Positions 25,185 through 32,661 of a stretch of 64,000 bases of DNA are shown here, piece by piece. The notes beneath the pieces are model-generated. The model searched no databases. It was not told where the DNA came from and saw nothing but the letters and a program-made list of their open reading frames with translations. The translations under genes were made by a program, and so were the position numbers. The stretch spans positions 5,398,001-5,462,000 of the forward strand of contig NZ_JAHOOZ010000001.1 in assembly GCF_019075875.1 (NCBI RefSeq), read 5' to 3'. The first letter of the stretch is position 1; every line of letters starts with the position of its first letter. The DNA comes from Novosphingobium sp. G106. Its GTDB lineage: Bacteria; Pseudomonadota; Alphaproteobacteria; Sphingomonadales; Sphingomonadaceae.

Positions 25185-25335
25185 TTATTCAGGGGGTTGC
25201 GAATGGGTGTCGCGCTGCCTGCCGGTGTCGGGCCCAGGCCGAGGCGCGTGCCGATTCTCGCTCTCCCGTTGACTGTTTCGGCACCGCTCCTAGCTCAACG
25301 GCGCAAAGCCGCCAACACAAGATCAACAGGTCTGT

Positions 25336-26493
25336 TCATTTGGTCTCGTCGTGCGCCAGGCCGAGCTCCGCGAGCAGTTCGGCATTGTGCTGGCCCAGCG
25401 TCGGGGCGGGGCCGGCGACCTTGCCCGGTGTCGCCGAAAACCAGGTCGGCACGCCCGGGAACTTGGTCGGTCCCTGCGGCGTGTCGAGCGTCTCGAAGAA
25501 GCCGATCGCATTGAGCTGCTCGTTGTCGAACAGCTCGTCGGTGGTGCGCAGCTGGGCAACCGGAATGTGTAACTCGCGCAGCAGGTCGAGCCATTCCTGC
25601 GTCGTGCGCGTCAGGAAGGTCTCGCCGAGCAGGCCGTAGACGCGGCCGATCTGCTTCGCCCGCTTCTCCAAGGTCGAGAACTCGTCGCTCTCCCAGGCCG
25701 GCTTTACCGAGGCCATGAAGGCGTTCCAGTGCTTGTCGTTGTAGACCAGCGCCGCGACATAGCCGTCCTTGGTCTTGTAGGGCCGGCGGTTCTTCTCGAC
25801 CGCGCGGTGATAGTGCGCCGGCGTGGTAGGCGGCGTGAACATCGCGCCGTTGGCATGCTCCACCAGCATGAACGAGGCCATCGCCTCGAACATGGTGACT
25901 TCCACTTCCTGGCCCTCGCCGGTGCGCTGGCGGTGGAACAGTGCCATCATCGTGCCCTGCAGCGCGTGGAGGCCCGCGACCTTGTCGGCCATGATCGTCG
26001 CGACGAAGCCGGGCTCTCCGTTCATCAGCTGCTGGACGTAAGTGATGCCGCATTCGGCCTGGATCGTGTCGTCGTAGGCCGGCTGGTCGGCCTCTGGCCC
26101 GCGGCGGCTATAGCCGTAGCAATTGGTATAGACGATGTCGGGCCGGATCGCCGAGACCGCTTCATAGGAGAAGCCGAGCTTGGCGATCGCGCTGCCGCGC
26201 ATCGAATGGATGAAGACGTCGGCCGTGGCGATCAGCTTGCGCAGAACCTCCTTGTCGGCTTCCTGCCGCAGGTCGAGCATCACGCTGCGCTTGCCGCGGT
26301 TCACGTTGACATAGACGCCGCCCATGCCCGGCACCGGGCCGACCGTGATGTCGCGCGTGTTGTCGCCGGCCGGCGGCTCGACCTTGATCACGTCGGCGCC
26401 CATGTCGGCCATGATCTGGGTGGCATAGGGGCCGAACACGACGCTCGTCAGATCGACGACGCGAATTCCGGCCAAAGGACCTTTGCTGCTCAT
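25336..26493 (-). CDS. CaiB/BaiF family III CoA-transferase
   Basis: A 385-residue CoA-transferase of the formyl-CoA transferase family, which moves CoA between acids through an aspartyl-CoA thioester. It opens with LAGIRVVDLTSVVFGPYATQIMADMGADVIKVE (read in parts), has NRGKRSVMLDLR, and the expected catalytic aspartate is Asp170 in TIMADKVAG, followed by FHRQRTGEGQEVEVTMFEAM. It is first in a leftward run: CoA-transferase, ThDP enzyme, ALDH, GMC oxidase. The pairing with a ThDP enzyme recalls frc-oxc of oxalate metabolism, though the substrate here is likely larger. It is divergent from an acyl-CoA dehydrogenase gene. Confidence 0.92.
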   Translation of the reverse strand: MSSKGPLAGIRVVDLTSVVFGPYATQIMADMGADVIKVEPPAGDNTRDITVGPVPGMGGVYVNVNRGKRSVMLDLRQEADKEVLRKLIATADVFIHSMRGSAIAKLGFSYEAVSAIRPDIVYTNCYGYSRRGPEADQPAYDDTIQAECGITYVQQLMNGEPGFVATIMADKVAGLHALQGTMMALFHRQRTGEGQEVEVTMFEAMASFMLVEHANGAMFTPPTTPAHYHRAVEKNRRPYKTKDGYVAALVYNDKHWNAFMASVKPAWESDEFSTLEKRAKQIGRVYGLLGETFLTRTTQEWLDLLRELHIPVAQLRTTDELFDNEQLNAIGFFETLDTPQGPTKFPGVPTWFSATPGKVAGPAPTLGQHNAELLAELGLAHDETK

Positions 26494-26542
26494 TCCTGCT
26501 CCTCGGACTGCGGCGCCGTTAGCCGATCGCGTCGTCGTCGTC

Positions 26543-26571
26543 TATGCGTATTTTGGTTCGTTGAACGCATA
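26543..26571. promoter_or_regulatory. Inverted repeat in the CoA-transferase/acyl-CoA dehydrogenase divergent region
   Basis: TATGCGT (26543-26549) and ACGCATA (26565-26571) form a 7-bp dyad with a 15-bp spacer, midway between divergent starts 26493 and 26645. A candidate operator serving both directions; regulator unknown. Confidence 0.35.
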
Positions 26572-26644
26572 TCGGCACAACCGCAGTTGTCATTCCCCTG
26601 TACCGCTGCTAGCGGCAGCACGTCGTCAGCGAGAGGTGCGTATC

Positions 26645-27811
26645 GTGGACTTTGCATTCACCGAAGACCAGCAGAACATCCGCGAGGCCGTGCTCAAGCA
26701 CTGCTCGCAGTTCTCCGAGGACTACTGGCTGGAGCACGACCGCAGCGGCGAATGGCCTGTCGAGTTCCACAAGATGATGGCCGAGGCCGGCTGGCTCGGC
26801 ATCGCCATGCCCGAGAGCGTCGGCGGCGCCGGCCTCGGCATCACCGAAGCGGCGATCATGATGCAGGCCGTGGCCGAGAGCGGCGGCGGCCTCGCGGCGG
26901 CGAGCTCGATCCACGGGCCGGTCTTCGGGCTCGAGCCGGTCATGCATTTCGGCACCGAGGAACAGCAGCAGCGGATGATCCCGCCGATCCTTTCGGGCGA
27001 AGAGAAGATGTGCTTCGCCGTGACCGAGCCCAACACCGGGCTCGACACCACCAGCCTCAAGACCAAGGCCCAGAAAGTCGACGGAGGCTATCTGCTCAAC
27101 GGCGAGAAGATCTGGATCACCAACGCCCACGTCGCTGATCGCATGCTGATCATCGCGCGCACCACCGCGCTGGAAGACGTGAAGAAGAAGACCGAAGGCC
27201 TGACGCTGTTCTATACCAAGCTGAACCGCGACCATATCGAGCACCAACTGATCCCCAAGATGGGCCGCCACGCGGTCGGCTCGAACATGCTGTTCATCAC
27301 AGACCTGTTCGTGCCCGAGGAAGACCGCATCGGTGCCGAGGGCCAGGGCTTCAAGATCCTGCTCCACGGCCTCAACCCGGAGCGTGTGCTGCTCGGCGCG
27401 GAAGCGACCGGGCTCGGCAAGGTGGCGATCGCCAAGGCGGCGAAATATGCGCGCGAGCGGATCGTCTTCGGCCGGCCGATCGGCCAGAACCAGGGTATCC
27501 AGCACCCGCTGGCCAAGGCCTGGATGCAGCTCCAGGCGGCCGAACTGATGGTGTGGAAGGCGGCGACCTTGTTCGACCAGGGCAAGGAATGCGGCATCGA
27601 GGCGAACAGCGCCAAGTACCTCGCGGCCGAAGCCGGCTACGAGGCCTGCCAGACCGCGGTCATGTCGATGGGCGGCATGGGCTATGCGCAGGAATATCAT
27701 GTCGAGCGCTACCTGCGCGAAGTGCTGATCCCGCGCATCGCGCCGGTCTCCCCGCACCAGATCATGAACTTCATCGCCGAACGCGTGCTTGAACTGCCCA
27801 AGTCCTACTGA
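26645..27811 (+). CDS. Acyl-CoA dehydrogenase
   Basis: A 388-residue flavoprotein that should introduce an alpha-beta double bond into an acyl-CoA. It has AGWLGIAMPESVGGAG, CFAVTEPNTGLDTTSLKT and GEKIWITNAH (FAD contacts), and FVPEEDRIG. The usual C-terminal catalytic Glu (as in medium-chain enzymes) is missing: the site reads IAPVSPHQ. Glu246 in GLNPERVLLGA instead aligns with the catalytic Glu of long-chain and isovaleryl-CoA dehydrogenases. The GTG at 26645 gives the standard start VDFAFTEDQ and follows GAGAGG; longer extension upstream is non-homologous and covers the promoter region. Alone on its strand, divergent from CoA-transferase. Confidence 0.92.
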   Translation: MDFAFTEDQQNIREAVLKHCSQFSEDYWLEHDRSGEWPVEFHKMMAEAGWLGIAMPESVGGAGLGITEAAIMMQAVAESGGGLAAASSIHGPVFGLEPVMHFGTEEQQQRMIPPILSGEEKMCFAVTEPNTGLDTTSLKTKAQKVDGGYLLNGEKIWITNAHVADRMLIIARTTALEDVKKKTEGLTLFYTKLNRDHIEHQLIPKMGRHAVGSNMLFITDLFVPEEDRIGAEGQGFKILLHGLNPERVLLGAEATGLGKVAIAKAAKYARERIVFGRPIGQNQGIQHPLAKAWMQLQAAELMVWKAATLFDQGKECGIEANSAKYLAAEAGYEACQTAVMSMGGMGYAQEYHVERYLREVLIPRIAPVSPHQIMNFIAERVLELPKSY

Positions 27812-27891
27812 CTAAAGGCGCTGTCCTACACGGGATACGTCGTGGCAAAGGCTTGACGGTACCGGCTGGACTTCGCTTTCGGTCGGTGCAG

Positions 27892-27935
27892 AAAAATCGA
27901 GAAAACGCCGTAACCTGTAACCATGGCGATTTTTT
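27892..27935 (+). terminator. Probable intrinsic terminator after the acyl-CoA dehydrogenase gene
   Basis: AAAAATCG (27892-27899) can pair with CGATTTTT (27927-27934), or CGCC (27906) with GGCG (27925), and a run of six T ends the structure. It lies ~80-120 bases past the stop. The AT-rich stem is weak but the T-run is real. Confidence 0.5.
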
Positions 27936-28031
27936 CCTTTAATCGCAGTTAGTTGAATATGGCCGTGTAGGTGACGGGGTGTAACTTGTGTAACCCTGCT
28001 GTCACCCCGGTGGAATCCTAGGACCCAGATC

Positions 28032-28919
28032 ATGCCGATCCAGCACGAACCGATCTCCGCCCGCTCCTGGCTGTTCGCCCCCGGCGACAGCGAGAAGAAG
28101 ATGACCAAGGCTACGGAGAGCACGGCCGACATTGTGCTCATCGATCTCGAAGATGCGGTCTCGCCGGAGAACAAGGTCGCGACGAGGCCGATGGTCCACG
28201 ATTTCATCAAAGCCAACCCGGCGCAGCGCCACCGGCTGTGGGTGCGGATCAATCCCTTCGATGGCCCTTATACGCTGGGCGATCTCGCCGCGATCATGCC
28301 GGCCAATCCCGGCGGGATCATGCTGCCCAAGGTCTATGGCCGACAGGAGGTCGAGAAGCTCGACCACATGCTGTCGGTGCTCGAAGTGGCCAACGGGATC
28401 GAGGAGGGCTCGACCCCGGTCATCGTACTGATCACCGAGACCGCCGAGGCCATGTTCCATACCGGCAACTACAAGGGTGCGCCGCGCGTGGTCGCGCTGA
28501 CCTGGGGTGCCGAGGATCTGGCTGACTCGATCGGCGCCAGCTCGAACAAGAATGCCGACGGTTCGTACAGCTTCACCTACGAATTGGCGCGCAGCCTGAC
28601 CGTGCTTGGCGCGGCCACCGCGGGCGTCACCGCGATCGAAACGATCTCGGCCGACTTCAAGGACCTCGAAGCGCTGCGCATCCGTGCCGAGAAGGTCCGC
28701 CGCGACGGCTTCCGCGGCATGATGGCGATCCACCCGGCGCAGGTCGACGTGATCAACGCCGCCTTCACGCCCACCGACGAAGAGATCGCCGAAGCGCAGG
28801 AGATCGTCGACGTCTTTGCCGCCAACCCCGGCGTCGGCGCGATCGGCTGGAAGGGCGGCATGCTCGACCGGCCCTATCTGGCACGCGCCCAGCGACTGTT
28901 GAAGCTGGCGGGGAAGTAA
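28032..28919 (+). CDS. CitE-like HpcH/HpaI aldolase/citrate lyase family protein
   Basis: A 295-residue TIM-barrel protein resembling the beta subunit of citrate lyase and malyl-/citramalyl-CoA lyases. Features: SWLFAPGDSEKKM near residue 11, VLIDLEDAVSPENK (metal-binding Glu/Asp), LWVRINPFDG, GIMLPKVYG, LITETAEAM and a late GFRGMMAIHPAQVDVINAAF. Enzymes of this group cleave or form 3-hydroxyacyl-CoA esters (malyl-CoA, citramalyl-CoA) with Mg2+. No alpha or gamma citrate lyase subunits are nearby, so a free-standing CoA-ester lyase is likely. The next gene starts at the base after its stop, so it leads an operon with a CoA-transferase and a crotonase. Confidence 0.88.
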   Translation: MPIQHEPISARSWLFAPGDSEKKMTKATESTADIVLIDLEDAVSPENKVATRPMVHDFIKANPAQRHRLWVRINPFDGPYTLGDLAAIMPANPGGIMLPKVYGRQEVEKLDHMLSVLEVANGIEEGSTPVIVLITETAEAMFHTGNYKGAPRVVALTWGAEDLADSIGASSNKNADGSYSFTYELARSLTVLGAATAGVTAIETISADFKDLEALRIRAEKVRRDGFRGMMAIHPAQVDVINAAFTPTDEEIAEAQEIVDVFAANPGVGAIGWKGGMLDRPYLARAQRLLKLAGK

Positions 28920-30179
28920 GTGGGCATCGCCGACCTCGACCTCTCGCGCTATCTCAAGCCGGGCGATCGCATCGTCTTTGGCCAGGCCTGCGGCGAGCCG
29001 ACCACGCTTGTCGAAGCGCTGATCGTGCAGGGCGCGGCGATCGGCAACCTCTCGGCCTTTATCGCGACGAGCTTCTCGGGCCTGTTCACGCCCGAAACGG
29101 CGAGCGCCTTCCGGCTGTCGAGCATGGGCGCGATCGGCGCACTGCGCTCCATGACCAAGTCCGGCGCGCTCGACGTCATTCCAGTCCACGTCAGTCAGGT
29201 CGGCCCGCTGATCACCGCGGGCGTGATCCCTTGCGACGTCGCGATGATCCAGGTCAGTCCGGCGGACAAGGACGGCAATCACAGCTTCGGCCTGATCAGC
29301 GACTATACCAAGGCGATGGTCGATGCCGCGCGCGTCGTCATCGCCGAGGTCAACGACCAGGTTCCCTATACCTTCGGCGAGACGATCCATGCCCGCGAGA
29401 TCGACGTCGCGGTTGAGGTTTCTCGGGTGCCGGTGCAGGTTCCCGCCGGCAAGGTCACCGAAACAGACGAAGCCATCGCCCGCCACTGCGCAAGCTACAT
29501 CGGCGACGGCTCGGTCATCCAGACCGGTGTCGGCGCGGTGCCCGACGCGATCCTTCGGCTGCTCCACGACCGCAAGGACCTCGGCGTCCATTCGGGCATG
29601 CTCGGCGACGGGCTGGTCGATCTGTTCGAGGCCGGAGTCATCACCAATGCGCGCAAGGAGATCGATCGCGGCGTGACGATCAACGGCGCGCTGATCGGCA
29701 CCAAGCGGCTTTACGATTTCGCCGACAAGAACCGCGCGATCCGCATGACGCCGACGAGCTACACCCACGACGCCGCGGTGCTGGGCCAGCTCTCGCGGCT
29801 GGTGACGATCAATTCGGCGCTCGAGGTCGACCTCACCGGCCAGGTCAACGCCGAGCAATCGGGCGCGGCCTATATGGGCGGCACCGGCGGCCAGGTCGAT
29901 TTCGTCCGCGCCGGGGCGCGCTCGCCAGGCGGCGCGGCGCTGATGGTGCTGGGCTCGACGGCCAAGGGCGGCTCGATCAGCAAGATCGTGCCGACGCTCG
30001 CCGGCCCGGTCACCACCGCGCGCACCGAAGTCGACGTCATCGTCACCGAATTCGGCGCGGCCGAGCTCAAGGGTCAGACCCTGGCCGAGCGCACGCGCCG
30101 CCTGATCGCCATTGCCCATCCCGACTTCCGCGAGGAACTGGACCGGGCTGCGCACGAAATCCAGACCCGGGGGTTCTGA
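28920..30179 (+). CDS. Acetyl-CoA hydrolase/transferase family CoA-transferase (4-hydroxybutyrate CoA-transferase-like)
   Basis: A 419-residue family I-type CoA-transferase. The N-terminal half has a Rossmann-like domain (RIVFGQACGEPTTLVEAL) and GVIPCDVAMIQVSPADKDGNHSFG split by variable sequence; the C-terminal half has TGVGAVPDAIL, GVHSGMLGDGLVDLFEAG, EVDLTGQVNAEQ and GGTGGQVDFVRGA-like GGQVDFVRAGARSPGG, signatures of acetyl-CoA hydrolase/4-hydroxybutyrate CoA-transferases. It probably exchanges CoA between acetyl-CoA and the pathway acid. The GTG start lies directly after the CitE stop, with GGGGAAG before it, so coupling is likely. The stop is one base before the crotonase ATG. Confidence 0.9.
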   Translation: MGIADLDLSRYLKPGDRIVFGQACGEPTTLVEALIVQGAAIGNLSAFIATSFSGLFTPETASAFRLSSMGAIGALRSMTKSGALDVIPVHVSQVGPLITAGVIPCDVAMIQVSPADKDGNHSFGLISDYTKAMVDAARVVIAEVNDQVPYTFGETIHAREIDVAVEVSRVPVQVPAGKVTETDEAIARHCASYIGDGSVIQTGVGAVPDAILRLLHDRKDLGVHSGMLGDGLVDLFEAGVITNARKEIDRGVTINGALIGTKRLYDFADKNRAIRMTPTSYTHDAAVLGQLSRLVTINSALEVDLTGQVNAEQSGAAYMGGTGGQVDFVRAGARSPGGAALMVLGSTAKGGSISKIVPTLAGPVTTARTEVDVIVTEFGAAELKGQTLAERTRRLIAIAHPDFREELDRAAHEIQTRGF

Positions 30180-30180
30180 T

Positions 30181-30948
30181 ATGACCGATGCCGTCCTGTT
30201 CGATGCCCGCGAAGACGGCATCGCGATCATCACGATCAACCGCCCCGAGCAGCGCAACGCGCTCCGCAAGGAAGTCCGCGACGGCCTGTTCGCCGCCTGG
30301 GAGCGGTTCGAGAAGGACCCGGCGCTACGTATCGCGATCCTGACCGGCGCAGGCGAGAAGGCCTTCTGCGCGGGCGGCGATCTCAAGGAAATGGTCGAGA
30401 CCGGCATGAGCGTGCCCGCGCGCGACATGTTCCCGATCCCCTACGACAATATCGAGCTGACCAAGCCAACGATCGCCGCGGTCAACGGCGTCGCTTTCGC
30501 GGGCGGCTGGATGATCTCGCAGGCCTGCGACCTCTGCGTCGCTGCGACCCACGCCAAGTTCGCCATCACCGAGGTCAAGGTCGGCCGCGGCTCGCCCTGG
30601 GCGGCACCGCTGATCCACATGATCCCGCAGCGCATTTTCATGGAGATCGTCCTGACCGGCAAGCCGATCACCGCCCAGCGCGCCTACGAGATTGGCCTGG
30701 TCAACCGCCTCGCCGAGCCCGAGGCGCTGATGGACGCGGCGATCGAGCTGGCCAGGGAAGTGCTCGACGGCGCCCCGCTTTCGGTGAAAGCCGCGCGCGA
30801 GACGGTGATGCTCTCGACCGAAATGGGCCGCGGCGCCGCCCTCCAGGCCGCCCGCGCCGCTCACGAGATGACCTACAACAGCCAGGACGCCCAGGAAGGC
30901 CCGCGCGCCTTTGCCGAAAAGCGCAAGCCGGAGTGGAAGGGACGGTAG
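30181..30948 (+). CDS. Enoyl-CoA hydratase/isomerase (crotonase) family protein
   Basis: A 255-residue crotonase. The two oxyanion-hole peptides are present (KAFCAGGDLKEM; NGVAFAGGWM). Both glutamates needed for hydration appear: the one in FAITEVKVGRG and the one in IFMEIVLTG, so true hydratase activity is plausible rather than only isomerase or hydrolase activity. ATG 30181 is one base after the CoA-transferase stop, in a three-gene operon with CitE. It likely hydrates the alpha-beta enoyl-CoA made by an acyl-CoA dehydrogenase such as the one just upstream; the hydroxyacyl-CoA could then be cleaved by CitE. That order is inferred. Confidence 0.93.
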   Translation: MTDAVLFDAREDGIAIITINRPEQRNALRKEVRDGLFAAWERFEKDPALRIAILTGAGEKAFCAGGDLKEMVETGMSVPARDMFPIPYDNIELTKPTIAAVNGVAFAGGWMISQACDLCVAATHAKFAITEVKVGRGSPWAAPLIHMIPQRIFMEIVLTGKPITAQRAYEIGLVNRLAEPEALMDAAIELAREVLDGAPLSVKAARETVMLSTEMGRGAALQAARAAHEMTYNSQDAQEGPRAFAEKRKPEWKGR

Positions 30949-30951
30949 TCC

Positions 30952-30976
30952 GTTCGGCCTGAGCGGCAGGGCGAAC
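30952..30976 (+). terminator. Hairpin after the crotonase operon
   Basis: GTTCGGCCTG (30952-30961) pairs with CAGGGCGAAC (30967-30976) with one mismatch and a 5-base loop, starting 4 bases after the stop codon. No T-run follows. The rest of the gap to 31209 holds an AAGGAG ribosome site for the next gene and no other clear feature. Confidence 0.5.
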
Positions 30977-31209
30977 TGATCGCGCCGCACGGGCCGTCCG
31001 TCCCATTTCGTTTGACCGACTCGCGAAGTGGGCAGGCAATGATTCGGCCGCTTTTCTCTTCGGCTTCCGAATATCCTCCGAATAATCCCAAGTAACGGTT
31101 GATTGCGTCATCCTAAAAAAGAGCGCGCTTTGTGCGTGCCATATGTCTTTGAAGTTCGCGGAGAATACGGCCGGGTCGCCAATTCGTCATATCCTGAAGG
31201 AGACCGATC

Positions 31210-32613
31210 ATGTCCGTAGTGCGTTCTTTGGTTGCCCGACGCCGTTTTCTGGCTTCGACTTTCCTCGGGTCGATCGGCTTGGCTCTCCCCGTGACTGCAG
31301 CCCACGCGGCCGTAGCGCCGGTGGCACCGCCCGCGTCGGCGGGAGCGGTCGTCTCGCCGGCATCACCCGCCACGGCGATGCCGGGAATTGCGGCGGGAGA
31401 GGCAGCCTTGATTGTCGCCGCGCAGGCCGCGCCTACGGACGACGCGACGATCCGGCCGTTCCACTATCGGGCGAGCGACGAGGAATTGGCGGACCTCAAG
31501 CGCCGGGTTGCCGCAACCCGTTGGCCCGACCGCGAGACCGTTCAAGATGACTCGCAGGGTGTGAGGCTCGAGACGACGAAGAAGCTGGCCGACTACTGGG
31601 CCAATCAGCACGACTGGCGGAAGGCCGAAGCGACGCTGAATCGCTACCCGCAGTTTCTCACGAATATCGACGGCGTCGACATCCATTTTATTCACGTGAA
31701 GTCGAAGCAGGCCAAGGCCTTGCCGGTCATCATCACGCACGGCTGGCCGGGTTCGATCATCGAGCAGCTCAAGGTCATCGGCCCGCTCACCGATCCTACC
31801 GCCCACGGCGGAACCGCGGCCGATGCCTTCGATGTCGTGATCCCCTCGCTGCCGGGCTATGGTTTCTCGGGCAAGCCGACGGGGACCGGCTGGGATCCGC
31901 AGCACGTCGCCCGGGCCTGGGGCGTGCTGATGACACGTCTCGGTTACAAGCGCTACGTCGCGCAAGGCGGTGATTGGGGCAATGCGGTGACCGAGCAGAT
32001 GGCGCTGCAGATGCCGCTGGGGCTCGTCGGCATCCACACCAACATGCCCGCGACCGTGCCGGACGAGATCGCTAAGCTGCTGCCGGGCGGGCCGCAGCCG
32101 GCCGGGCTTTCCGCCGACGAGAAGTATGCGTGGGACCAGCTCGTGGACTTCTATTCGCACGGCCTGGGCTATGCGCAGGAAATGGCGGGCCGGCCGCAGA
32201 CGCTTTATGCGCTGGCGGATTCTCCGGTGGGTCTCGCTGCCTGGATGATCGACCACGACATTCGCAGTTACAGGCTGATCGCCCGGGTATTCGATGGTGC
32301 AAGCGAAGGCCTGACGCGCGACGACATTCTCGACAATGTCACGCTCTACTGGCTGACCAACACGGCAGTGTCGTCGGCCCGGCTCTACTGGGAAAGCAAA
32401 CTAGCTTTCTTCGCGCCCAAGGGCGTCCAGTTGCCGACCGGCGTCAGCGCCTATCCGGATGAAATCTACACGGCCCCGGAAAGCTGGACGCGAAAGGCCT
32501 ATCCGAAGCTGACGCACTACGGTCGCATGCCGAAGGGCACGCATTTTGCGGCCTGGGAGCAGCCCGACCTGTTCACGCAGGAACTGCGCGCGACGTTCAA
32601 GTCGCTGCGCTGA
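31210..32613 (+). CDS. Exported epoxide hydrolase (alpha/beta hydrolase with EHN domain)
   Basis: A 467-residue protein with a twin-arginine-type leader (ARRRFLASTFLGSIGLALP, cleavage near AHA at residue 33) and an Ala/Pro-rich linker to ~76. Residues ~81-190 match the epoxide hydrolase N-terminal domain (IRPFHYRASDEELADLKRR). The core has HGWPGS (oxyanion), the nucleophile Asp255 in AQGGDWGNAV, and a C-terminal GTHFAAWEQPDLF with the catalytic His. It should open an epoxide to a diol. Periplasmic location is unusual for catabolic epoxide hydrolases and suggests action on a bulky substrate before uptake. AAGGAG precedes the ATG. It ends at a shared terminator facing the BVMO gene. Confidence 0.92.
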   Translation: MSVVRSLVARRRFLASTFLGSIGLALPVTAAHAAVAPVAPPASAGAVVSPASPATAMPGIAAGEAALIVAAQAAPTDDATIRPFHYRASDEELADLKRRVAATRWPDRETVQDDSQGVRLETTKKLADYWANQHDWRKAEATLNRYPQFLTNIDGVDIHFIHVKSKQAKALPVIITHGWPGSIIEQLKVIGPLTDPTAHGGTAADAFDVVIPSLPGYGFSGKPTGTGWDPQHVARAWGVLMTRLGYKRYVAQGGDWGNAVTEQMALQMPLGLVGIHTNMPATVPDEIAKLLPGGPQPAGLSADEKYAWDQLVDFYSHGLGYAQEMAGRPQTLYALADSPVGLAAWMIDHDIRSYRLIARVFDGASEGLTRDDILDNVTLYWLTNTAVSSARLYWESKLAFFAPKGVQLPTGVSAYPDEIYTAPESWTRKAYPKLTHYGRMPKGTHFAAWEQPDLFTQELRATFKSLR

Positions 32614-32619
32614 GACGCG

Positions 32620-32656
32620 GAAACGGGGCGGCGTTTCCGGCTCGCCGCCCCGTTTC
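32620..32656. terminator. Strong bidirectional terminator between epoxide hydrolase and BVMO genes
   Basis: Perfect 14-bp arms GAAACGGGGCGGCG (32620-32633) and CGCCGCCCCGTTTC (32643-32656) with a 9-base loop, sitting between two convergent stops (32613 and 32662). Confidence 0.85.
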
Positions 32657-32661
32657 GTCGC

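Noticed and set aside
28002..30428. 808-codon open frame antisense to the CitE/CoA-transferase operon
   Set aside because: Spans two intact genes and a junction on the other strand and has composition typical of antisense frames in GC-rich DNA.
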